The position numbers and the translations under genes were made by a program. Below, one piece after another: positions 1 to 5,415 of a stretch of DNA of 5,437 nucleotides. Every line of letters begins with the position of its first letter. Within the stretch, counting starts at the first letter, position 1. The DNA is from H111-94 sp034436045 (GTDB taxonomy: Bacteria; Chloroflexota; Ktedonobacteria; Ktedonobacterales; Ktedonobacteraceae). The stretch is taken from positions 1 through 5,437 of the forward strand of contig DAOTVZ010000043.1 of NCBI GenBank assembly GCA_034436045.1, read 5' to 3'. The notes beneath the pieces are model-generated. The model ran no database searches. It was given only the letters and a program-made list of their open reading frames with translations, and had not been told where the DNA came from.

Positions 1-246
1 ATTGAACCTTCCCCAGGCGTGATCATCAATTTTCACCATTGCCGCTCCCGTCGGGGCGTGATTCATCACGCCCTGTCTACCCATTGAACCTTTCCCAGGC
101 GTAATCATCAATTTTCACCATTGTCGCTCCCGTCGGGACGTGATTCATCACGCCCTGCCTGCCCATTGAACCTTCCCCAGGCGTAATCATCAATTTTCAC
201 CATTGCCGCTCCCGTCGGGACGTGATTCATCACGCCCTGTTTGCCC
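1..246. repeat. Three 82-bp direct tandem repeats
   Basis: Three contiguous units of exactly 82 bp lie at 1-82, 83-164 and 165-246, each beginning ATTGAACCTT and ending in CCC. Compared by eye, units 1 and 3 differ at 4 positions, units 2 and 3 at 4, and units 1 and 2 at 6. All seven variable positions (unit positions 11, 21, 42, 56, 76, 77, 79) are transitions. Each unit holds a near-palindrome centred on CGTGATTCATCACG; in unit 1 it reaches 9-bp arms with a 2-nt centre (54-73). The window opens exactly at a unit boundary, so the array may continue to the left. No open reading frame of note runs through it. The region lies beyond the 3' end of the minus-strand operon. Confidence 0.95.
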
Positions 247-289
247 GTCGTTCTGCTTTCAGGGCGTGATGAATCACGCCCCGACGGGA
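210..289 (-). other. Long inverted repeat, 30-bp arms, 20-nt loop
   Basis: Arms at 210-239 and 260-289 are reverse complements over 30 bp with one mismatch (A220 against C279), separated by 20 nt. In a minus-strand transcript reading out of the carboxyltransferase gene the mismatch becomes a U-G wobble, so the RNA stem would be unbroken. No U-rich run follows the stem on the minus strand, so this is not a standard intrinsic terminator. It could block 3' exonucleases, act as a double-stranded RNase substrate, or extrude as a cruciform in DNA. Each arm can also fold on itself, giving two competing structures. Confidence 0.75.
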
Positions 290-328
290 TGATGCCATTG
301 CCGATGTCAGATGTGAAAATTCATCATT
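260..328 (-). repeat. Diverged inverted copy of the 82-bp unit
   Basis: Positions 260-289 are the exact reverse complement of 46-75 in unit 1, and match units 2 (128-157) and 3 (210-239) with one mismatch each. After an unrelated stretch of about 23 nt, 313-328 (GTGAAAATTCATCATT) matches the reverse complement of the unit's AATTTTCAC side with two differences. This is therefore a rearranged fourth copy in opposite orientation, not merely a shared palindrome. Together with the direct copies it fills the interval between the array and the carboxyltransferase stop codon. Confidence 0.85.
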
Positions 329-354
329 GCAAACAATGGATGAGAATACAAGAA

Positions 355-1887
355 TTATACGGGATAGATGGGGTTACGGCACTCTGAGAAACGCTCCTCC
401 TTTGTTTGATAGACGGCGAAACGAGCAATTAGCTCGTCACGCAGCATCTCAAATGGCGTGATGGTATCCACAATCAGTTCGGAAGCGAGACGGAAGATAT
501 CGATATCTTCGGCGTAACGCGCCTCCATCATTTTGCGGAACGGCTCACGCTCTTCCTCTGGCATCTGGGCAATCTGGTTGGCAAAGACAGCGTTAATAGC
601 AGCTTCCGGCCCCATCACGGCAATCTGTGCCGTTGGCAACGCCAGAACAGCATCAGAGCCGAAGGCAGGACCGGCCATGGCGTACAGGCCCGCACCATAA
701 CACTTGCGCACAATCACAGAAATCTTCGGCACAACAGCCTGAGAGACGGCGGCAATAAACTTGGCCCCGTGCCGAATGATGCCCGCGCGCTCGACCGCCG
801 AGCCGATCATAAAGCCTGATACATCGGCCAGGAAGAGCAAGGGAATATTGAAAGCATTACAGGTATTAATGAAGCGTGTGGCCTTATCGGACGAATCGAC
901 AAAGATCACGCCGCCCTTCACACGTGGCTGATTGGCAACGATGCCGACGGCCTTGCCGTTGAGACGCGCGAAACCGGTGATGATCTCCGGCGCAAAGAGC
1001 TTCTTGATCTCAAGAAAACTACCGCCATCGACCAGCGAGTGAATGAAATCGTACATATTGAAAGGTTTGTTCTGTGCCTCCGGGACAATCTCTCGTAAGG
1101 GTCGGTCGCTGGCGGGCGGCGCAGGTGGCACGTCTGCCGGTTTGCTCTGGTAGTTCTGTGGCATGTAATGGAAATAGTCGCGGGCAATCTGAATGGCATG
1201 TTCCTCGTTTTCGGCCAGAAAGTCGCCCAGGCCGGAGACGGTGCAATGCATACGCGCGCCGCCCATCTCTTCCAGCGTAACCTTCTCGCGTGTCACCATT
1301 TCTGCCATGCGTGGTGAGCCAAGATAGGCGCTGGCATTGCCTTCGACCATAATGGCGATGTCGGCAAAGGCCGGCATATAGGCCGCGCCAGCCGGTGAGG
1401 GGCCGAACATAATGGCAATCTGTGGCACCACGCCGGAGAGCTTGATCTGGTTATAGAAGATACGCCCACCGTGATTGCGTCCCGGAAAGAGCCGAATCTG
1501 GTCGGTGATGCGCGCACCGGCTGAGTCGATGAGATAGAAAATGGGTATCTTCATCTGCATCGCCATTTCCTGGATGCGTAGTGTCTTCTGCACCGACTTT
1601 TCACCCGACGCACCCGCTTTGACCGTTGAATCCGACGCGCTAAAGGCTATGGGCCGCCCATGAATGCGTCCGACACCGGTTACAACGGCGTCAGCCGGTA
1701 ACTCAGGATTATTACATTCAGCGAACATGCCATCCTCAAAATCGATCTTACCATCGTCAAGCAGTAACTTAAGCCGCTCGCGTACAAATAAGCGATGTTG
1801 CGCTCGATTGCGCTCGTGGTACTTCTCCGGCCCTCCTTTTTTGATACGCTCAATTTCAGCCTTCAGTCGTTCTTCCTGTCCTGGCAT
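355..1887 (-). CDS. Acyl-CoA carboxylase, carboxyltransferase (beta) subunit
   Basis: This is the carboxyltransferase subunit of a biotin-dependent acyl-CoA carboxylase, which moves CO2 from carboxybiotin onto an acyl- or enoyl-CoA in the cytoplasm. Its 510 residues are normal for the propionyl-, methylcrotonyl- and geranyl-CoA carboxylase beta family. It has two crotonase-fold halves (roughly 20-248 and 265-505) joined by a proline-rich linker near 251-263. The N-half shows SAGAR (122-126), the oxyanion-hole region GPSPAGAAYMPAFAD (162-176) and MGGARMH (208-214). The C-half shows ITGFARLNGK (303-312), DVSGFMIG (355-362), KCYGAGLYAMAG (395-406) and PTAQIAVMGPEAA (418-430). There is no biotin carboxylase or biotinyl domain, so an alpha subunit must be encoded elsewhere. 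The start is supported by AAGGAAG at 1893-1899, 15 nt after the preceding gene. It is the last gene of the operon. The substrate is not determined: the residue I align with the propionyl/acetyl specificity position is Tyr402, not the Asp or Ile of the Streptomyces enzymes. Confidence 0.93.
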   Translation of the reverse strand: MPGQEERLKAEIERIKKGGPEKYHERNRAQHRLFVRERLKLLLDDGKIDFEDGMFAECNNPELPADAVVTGVGRIHGRPIAFSASDSTVKAGASGEKSVQKTLRIQEMAMQMKIPIFYLIDSAGARITDQIRLFPGRNHGGRIFYNQIKLSGVVPQIAIMFGPSPAGAAYMPAFADIAIMVEGNASAYLGSPRMAEMVTREKVTLEEMGGARMHCTVSGLGDFLAENEEHAIQIARDYFHYMPQNYQSKPADVPPAPPASDRPLREIVPEAQNKPFNMYDFIHSLVDGGSFLEIKKLFAPEIITGFARLNGKAVGIVANQPRVKGGVIFVDSSDKATRFINTCNAFNIPLLFLADVSGFMIGSAVERAGIIRHGAKFIAAVSQAVVPKISVIVRKCYGAGLYAMAGPAFGSDAVLALPTAQIAVMGPEAAINAVFANQIAQMPEEEREPFRKMMEARYAEDIDIFRLASELIVDTITPFEMLRDELIARFAVYQTKEERFSECRNPIYPV

Positions 1888-1902
1888 CGTATCTTCCTTC
1901 CC

Positions 1903-2214
1903 TTACATCTCTATCTCCATACGTAGCAGCGCCGATGATAGCGATTTGCCCAGCGCATCGCTCCTGAGTGAGCGTGACGCTCCGCCATTCAGTGCGCCGT
2001 GCAGCACGAAATTCAAGGCCAGTACGTTGGGCACCTCGAAACGTTCGACTTTGCCGGTGACGATACCCGCGAAATGCGCTTTAACACGCTCCGCCGTCAC
2101 CTCGCGTACCAGTAGCTCATACGTGGCCTGATCTGGCGCAAAGAGCGCAATATTGGCCTTGTCGCCCTTGTCGCCGGAGCGCGCATGCGCCAATTTAACC
2201 AGTTGCACCTTCAT
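1903..2214 (-). CDS. Small AtuA C-terminal-domain protein
   Basis: A 103-residue protein matching the C-terminal domain found fused to AtuA (DUF1446) in Pseudomonas-type AtuA. The hallmark is LAHARSGDKGDKANI (8-22), followed by the C-terminal block NFVLHGALNGGASRSLRSD (68-86) and a GKSLSSALL tail. It has no signal peptide or membrane segment and should be cytosolic. The start ATG overlaps the TGA of the upstream AtuA gene in an ATGA arrangement, and AGAGGAGA lies just upstream (2222-2229). Translational coupling and a stoichiometric pairing with the AtuA protein are therefore likely. Known of the family: this domain occurs both fused and as a stand-alone small protein. Its biochemical activity is not established to my knowledge. 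Inference: the two products form a complex equivalent to one full-length AtuA (458 + 103 residues). Confidence 0.88.
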   Translation of the reverse strand: MKVQLVKLAHARSGDKGDKANIALFAPDQATYELLVREVTAERVKAHFAGIVTGKVERFEVPNVLALNFVLHGALNGGASRSLRSDALGKSLSSALLRMEIEM

Positions 2215-3587
2215 ACGCTGCTCTCCTCTACACTGACGTGCACATATTCCTCAATTACGCCACGCGGAGCCAGCGTGGGCCAGATGCCGAGCAGACCGCG
2301 TGCCGGAGTCATTCCACCCGCACCGCCCACAAAGGGCGGGCCGCTCAGGGCCAGCGGCGGGAGCAGGCGACCAAGCTTCTCGGCGTCGCGCTTATCGGCA
2401 CAGCGAATGGCGATGCGCAGATAGACCTCGTTAAGATCGTCGGCATGTGTAGCGTCGGACAGGGGGCCATGAATGGAGTTATAGCCCATGTACTCGACCA
2501 GTGTCTCCTGCGGTTTGAGGCCAATGCGCTCCATCTGTTGCAACACAATTTGCGCTGCTGTCTGCGCTTTTGCCAGCGCGTCCGGCCAGGCATAGCCCAT
2601 CACGGCCTGACCCATGTAGCCATCCTCATAGCCAGCTACAATCTTGAGCATCTCCGGTGCGGGATGGCCCGTCGCGCCCACCACGCGCACCACGTCCGGC
2701 CCAATCTCCTCCATACGCAGGGTGGTCATATCAACATCAACATCCGGTGTCAGATAATGCGCGGGATCATGCACCTCATACAGCAGTTGCTCGCGCAGCG
2801 TGTCGAAGCTGACGCGCCCACCCGTGCCAGGAGCCTTTGTGATGATCGCCGAACCATCCTCCCAGACCTCGGCAATCGGATAGCCAATATTGGCGAGATC
2901 GGGAATAGCGCGCCAATCGCCGCCGAAATTGCCGCCTGTGGCCTGTCCGCTACACTCCAGCAGATGACCTACCACCATGCCCTGCGCCAGTTTATCCCAG
3001 TCATCCCAGCGCCAACGCAGTTCGTGCATCATCGGGGCCAGAAAGAGTGCAGCGTCGGCCACGCGCCCCGTCAGCACGATGTCTGCGCCCGCATCAAGCG
3101 CCTCCACGAGCGGGCGCGCACCAAGATAGGCACTGGCAAATAGCAGGCGATCTCGCACGGTCGCTATATCTTCGCCGCTATCCATGTGTGCCAGCGAGAC
3201 ACCCATTGCCTGTAGCTCGTCCAGCCGTTCCAGTACCGAGTCGCCCAATACCACCCCGACTTTGAGTTTGACACCAAACCGCTTCAGGGCATTGAGCAGC
3301 ACCGCCCGCGCCGCCAGAGGGTTGAGACCTCCAGCATTCAGGATAAATTTCACGCCGCGCGGCACAGCCAGCGGGAGCAGTTCGGCCAGCATCGGCACGA
3401 GGTCGCGCGTGTAACCCAGGTTGGGATCGCGCTGACGATCTTTCTGTAGAATTGCCAGCGTCAGTTCGGCCAGATGATCCGAGGCAACATATTGCACATT
3501 ACCGCGCTCAATACTGGCCTTCACAGGTTGCCAGGAGTCGCCGTAAAAGCCCAGACCTCCGGCAATACGCACCGATTTCATGCCCAT
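2211..3587 (-). CDS. AtuA-family protein (acyclic terpene utilisation, DUF1446)
   Basis: A 458-residue protein of the AtuA/DUF1446 family. Characteristic segments are RIAGGLGFYGD (7-17), FILNAGGLNP (81-90), ADIVLTGRVADAALFLAP (168-185), GHLLECSGQATGGNF (207-221), KAPGTGGRVS (251-260) and PPFVGGAGG (417-425). AtuA is required for growth on citronellol/geraniol in Pseudomonas, but its reaction is not firmly known. Family members sit beside acyl-CoA dehydrogenases and carboxylases, as here. The first ATG is preferred over the one two codons later because AGGAGG (3595-3600) lies 7 nt before it, against 13 nt for the second. It starts 18 nt after the dehydrogenase and ends in a 4-nt overlap with the gene for its usual C-terminal domain. 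The polypeptide is therefore shorter than fused AtuA, but the break is a clean gene split with its own ribosome binding site, not a frameshift. No signal peptide or membrane helix is seen. Confidence 0.92.
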   Translation of the reverse strand: MGMKSVRIAGGLGFYGDSWQPVKASIERGNVQYVASDHLAELTLAILQKDRQRDPNLGYTRDLVPMLAELLPLAVPRGVKFILNAGGLNPLAARAVLLNALKRFGVKLKVGVVLGDSVLERLDELQAMGVSLAHMDSGEDIATVRDRLLFASAYLGARPLVEALDAGADIVLTGRVADAALFLAPMMHELRWRWDDWDKLAQGMVVGHLLECSGQATGGNFGGDWRAIPDLANIGYPIAEVWEDGSAIITKAPGTGGRVSFDTLREQLLYEVHDPAHYLTPDVDVDMTTLRMEEIGPDVVRVVGATGHPAPEMLKIVAGYEDGYMGQAVMGYAWPDALAKAQTAAQIVLQQMERIGLKPQETLVEYMGYNSIHGPLSDATHADDLNEVYLRIAIRCADKRDAEKLGRLLPPLALSGPPFVGGAGGMTPARGLLGIWPTLAPRGVIEEYVHVSVEESSV

Positions 3588-3605
3588 CGTACCGCCTCCT
3601 CCCGT

Positions 3606-4754
3606 TTAATGTCTTTGACCAAGCAACTCGCGGGCAATCAACAACTGGCGAATTTCGTTCGTGCCAGCACCAATTTCGCCCAGGCGCGCATCACGCCACA
3701 TACGCTCGACCTCGAAATCGGTAGTATAGCCCCAGCCGCCATGAATCTGCATGGCTTCATTGGCCGCCCGTGAGGCCGCGCGTGCCGTAAAGAGTAGTGC
3801 CGCCGCCGCCTCTTTGCTGACCCGCTTCCCTTGCTGGGCCAGCCACATTGCGCGATGAGCCATATGGCGCGCAGCCTCCAGATCAACGTACATATCAGCA
3901 ATCTTGGCCTGAATCAACTGGAAATTGGCGATAGGCTGCCCAAACTGCTCACGCTCTTTCGCATACTTAATGGAGAGTTCTAGCGCCGCTTCAATGCCTC
4001 CAACGGCGCTCACCGCGTAGAAGGCACGCTCTATGTCCAGTCCGCTCATGACCACCCTGTAGCCCTCGTTGACCTTGCCAAGCACCTGCTCATCCGGCAC
4101 AAAGGCATCTGCAAAGACCAGTTCGCCGGTTGGTGAGCCGTGCATACCTACTTTCGGGATTTTCCGCGCCACGTGAAAGCCCGGCGTAGCCGTCTCAAAA
4201 ATAAAGGCGGTGATGCCACGACTGCCCGCCTCTGGCTTCGTCCTGGTATAGAGAACGATGACATCCGCTATCGGCCCGTTGGTGATGAAAACTTTCGAGC
4301 CATTGATGAGATAGCCACCATCAACTTTGCGCGCTGCTGTACGAATACCCATCGCGTCGGAACCGGCATTCGGCTCCGTCAGTCCCAGCGCTCCAATCCA
4401 TTCAGCACTTGCCAGCTTCGGCAGGTATTTACGCTTCTGCTCTTCTGTTCCATTTCTCAATATGTTATGTGCGCAAAGATTCAAATGTGCGCCAAAGGAC
4501 ATAGAAATTGCGCCATTGACCCGCCCGATACCGCGCGCAACCAGCGCCGCCATCAAGAAATCGCCGCCGCTGCCACCATAGGTTTCGGGAATAGCAATGC
4601 CCGTGTACCCCTGCGCTGCCAGCCGTTGCCAGAGCCAGCGTGGGAAATCATCAGTGCGTTCAATCTCTGCATTATGGGGACGAATTTCAGCGTTAGCAAA
4701 CGCGAGCGCACTTTCGTATGCCAGTTGATGCTCTTCAGGGAGTTCAAAATCCAT
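3606..4754 (-). CDS. Acyl-CoA dehydrogenase, isovaleryl-CoA dehydrogenase type
   Basis: An FAD-dependent acyl-CoA dehydrogenase of 382 residues (usual length about 380-390). It introduces a 2,3-double bond into an acyl-CoA and passes electrons to electron-transfer flavoprotein. Both family signatures are present: GLTEPNAGSD (124-133) and the Q336-x2-GG-x-GY-x2-D...R...D block (336-355). KVFITNG (154-160) adds to the FAD/substrate site. The canonical medium-chain catalytic Glu in the 'YEGT' loop is replaced by IGAGT (361-365, Ala363). A Glu instead lies at DIER (Glu242), the position used in isovaleryl-CoA dehydrogenase; EIGAGT with GLD(I/L)ER is that subgroup's pattern. A branched short-chain or terpenoid acyl-CoA (isovaleryl, citronellyl) is therefore the better guess, though the exact substrate is open. 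It is the first gene of the operon. The Shine-Dalgarno AAAGGA is 10 nt before the ATG and sits inside a small hairpin. Confidence 0.93.
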   Translation of the reverse strand: MDFELPEEHQLAYESALAFANAEIRPHNAEIERTDDFPRWLWQRLAAQGYTGIAIPETYGGSGGDFLMAALVARGIGRVNGAISMSFGAHLNLCAHNILRNGTEEQKRKYLPKLASAEWIGALGLTEPNAGSDAMGIRTAARKVDGGYLINGSKVFITNGPIADVIVLYTRTKPEAGSRGITAFIFETATPGFHVARKIPKVGMHGSPTGELVFADAFVPDEQVLGKVNEGYRVVMSGLDIERAFYAVSAVGGIEAALELSIKYAKEREQFGQPIANFQLIQAKIADMYVDLEAARHMAHRAMWLAQQGKRVSKEAAAALLFTARAASRAANEAMQIHGGWGYTTDFEVERMWRDARLGEIGAGTNEIRQLLIARELLGQRH

Positions 4755-4759
4755 CGCGC

Positions 4760-4775
4760 GTCAGTCCTTTCTGAC
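4760..4775 (-). promoter_or_regulatory. Shine-Dalgarno in a 5-bp hairpin loop
   Basis: On the minus strand GTCAG-AAAGGA-CTGAC forms a perfect 5-bp inverted repeat with a 6-nt loop. The loop is exactly the AAAGGA ribosome binding site of the acyl-CoA dehydrogenase gene, 10 nt before its ATG. As RNA it would present the site in a loop; as DNA the 16-bp palindrome could be a half of a repressor operator. The short stem makes chance a real possibility. Confidence 0.45.
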
Positions 4776-4784
4776 CAGAAACCG

Positions 4785-4800
4785 TTGACATCCTTTGACA
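4785..4800. promoter_or_regulatory. Direct repeat TTGACA-N4-TTGACA, possible operator
   Basis: Two identical TTGACA hexamers at 4785-4790 and 4795-4800 on the plus strand (TGTCAA on the operon strand) are spaced 10 bp start to start, one helical turn apart. They lie in the predicted operon leader, between the candidate promoter and the dehydrogenase start. The plus-strand copies look like perfect -35 boxes, but no matching -10 follows either at 15-19 bp. A same-face protein binding site is therefore the more natural reading. Confidence 0.35.
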
Positions 4801-4841
4801 GTGCGGCACAAAAATCAACTGTCCAGTTTTTCCTAGTTGTT

Positions 4842-4871
4842 AGTGTACGCCGTAGCTTACAGTCCTGACAA
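4842..4871 (-). promoter_or_regulatory. Candidate sigma-70-type promoter of the operon
   Basis: On the minus strand TTGTCA (4871-4866, 5 of 6 to consensus) is followed after 18 bp by TACACT (4847-4842, 4 of 6). It lies just beyond the terminator of the upstream gene, where an operon promoter is expected. Transcription would begin near 4835, giving a leader of about 80 nt that contains the direct repeat and the hairpin-borne ribosome binding site. It was found by eye only. Confidence 0.35.
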
Positions 4872-4874
4872 GGG

Positions 4875-4907
4875 GAAACAAAACACGCAGGCGCGTCACG
4901 CTTGCGT
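4875..4907 (-). terminator. Rho-independent terminator of the small membrane-protein gene
   Basis: On the minus strand, 23 nt after the stop codon of the small membrane-protein gene, ACGCAAGCG (4907-4899) pairs with CGCCTGCGT (4893-4885) across a 5-nt loop with a single mismatch. The stem is followed directly by GTTTTGTTT, a U-rich tail. This stem-plus-tail arrangement fits an intrinsic terminator separating this gene from the operon. Confidence 0.6.
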
Positions 4908-4930
4908 ACTCTACCTGATATATATCAATG

Positions 4931-5212
4931 TCAATGTTGAGGGCCAATCGCGCGTAGAACAGCTACCAGGATACACGCTCCTAAGAAGGCAATCAGCACG
5001 CTACCCCAGAAGCCATAGACGCCGGAGATGCCCAACAGACCGGCCAGAAAACCGCCGATGACCGCACCTACCAGCCCCACAATGATGTCACCGATACAAC
5101 CAAAACCACGCCCACGTACTAACCAGCCTGCTAAAGCCCCGGCAATCAAACCCACGATAAGCCAGGAAATGATGCTCGCGCCAGGAAAAAGAACGATATG
5201 AGTCATCGTCAT
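4931..5212 (-). CDS. GlsB/YeaQ/YmgE-family small membrane protein
   Basis: A 93-residue integral membrane protein of the transglycosylase-associated / GlsB-YeaQ-YmgE family. It has three hydrophobic segments at about 11-32, 39-60 and 66-90. The glycine-rich family pattern is visible in GLIAGALAGWLVRGRGFG (21-38) followed by GDIIVGLVGAVIGGFL (41-56), and a short charged loop RGRG separates helices 1 and 2. Members are linked to general or envelope stress in enterobacteria and Gram-positives, but the molecular function is unknown. The frame stays open to an ATG at 5257, but I place the start at 5212: GAGAGG (5220-5225) lies 7 nt before that ATG, and the upstream residues would be a charged extension absent from the family. 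It is transcribed in the same direction as the catabolic operon but is probably separate, since a terminator follows it. An A/T-rich TATAAAAT at 5229-5236 could be a -10 box, though no good -35 partner was found. Confidence 0.88.
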   Translation of the reverse strand: MTMTHIVLFPGASIISWLIVGLIAGALAGWLVRGRGFGCIGDIIVGLVGAVIGGFLAGLLGISGVYGFWGSVLIAFLGACILVAVLRAIGPQH

Positions 5213-5219
5213 TTGGCTA

Positions 5220-5225
5220 CCTCTC
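5220..5225 (-). promoter_or_regulatory. Ribosome binding site that fixes the membrane-protein start
   Basis: GAGAGG on the minus strand, 7 nt before the ATG at 5212-5210. The longer open frame's ATG at 5257 has no purine-rich site before it. The site lies inside that longer frame, which favours the 93-residue form over the 108-residue one. Confidence 0.65.
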
Positions 5226-5371
5226 TTTATTTTATACGACGCTCCGTCTAGCAACATCTACGCCCACATTCAACAATAGTTGCGACCGGGCACTGTTTTA
5301 TCGAAGAGAGAGACCCGTCTGATACCTATTTGTTTTGTGAACACATTTGCCACTATGTTAGATTCATATGC

Positions 5372-5410
5372 TTGACTTTTATCACATCTTATGGTACAAA
5401 TAAGAAAGGT
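5372..5410 (+). promoter_or_regulatory. Candidate promoter and RBS of the divergent gene
   Basis: TTGACT (5372-5377, 5 of 6 to consensus) is separated by 17 bp from TACAAA (5395-5400, 4 of 6). A ribosome binding site GAAAGG (5404-5409) precedes the ATG at 5416 by 6 nt. If this -10 is used, the transcript would begin at about 5407, at or within the ribosome binding site. Either the leader is extremely short or the real promoter is slightly upstream. The rest of the 203-nt divergent gap (5213-5415) shows no other clear element. Confidence 0.45.
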
Positions 5411-5415
5411 GCCAT

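Noticed and set aside
1..246. CRISPR array
   Set aside because: The units are nearly identical along all 82 bp with no unique spacers between short repeats, and no cas gene is present.
210..289. Standard rho-independent terminator for the operon
   Set aside because: The stem is far longer than usual and no U-rich run follows it on the minus strand; I keep it only as a structured inverted repeat.
325..338. Small hairpin CATTG-CAAA-CAATG after the carboxyltransferase stop
   Set aside because: The stem is only 5 bp, A/T-rich, and has no clean U-tail on the minus strand, so it is too weak to call a terminator.
1664..2131. 155-codon serine-rich plus-strand open frame
   Set aside because: It is antisense across the junction of two well-supported genes; the serine/arginine-rich composition is that of a shadow frame.
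2238..3143. 301-codon plus-strand open frame
   Set aside because: It is fully antisense to the conserved AtuA gene, has no recognisable domain, and its composition (rich in His, Arg, Cys, Ala) is typical of a mirror frame of a real gene.
4140..4868. 242-codon plus-strand open frame running past the dehydrogenase start
   Set aside because: It is mostly antisense to the acyl-CoA dehydrogenase, has no family resemblance or good ribosome binding site, and covers the operon control region only by chance openness.
4916..4927. 12-bp palindrome TGATATATATCA just after the small membrane-protein gene
   Set aside because: It is a perfect palindrome, but short and made of alternating A/T, close to a stop codon and without a partner site; likely chance.
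5368..5403. Ten-codon leader-peptide frame before the plus-strand gene
   Set aside because: It overlaps the predicted promoter, so it would be transcribed only from an unseen upstream start, and it has no ribosome binding site.
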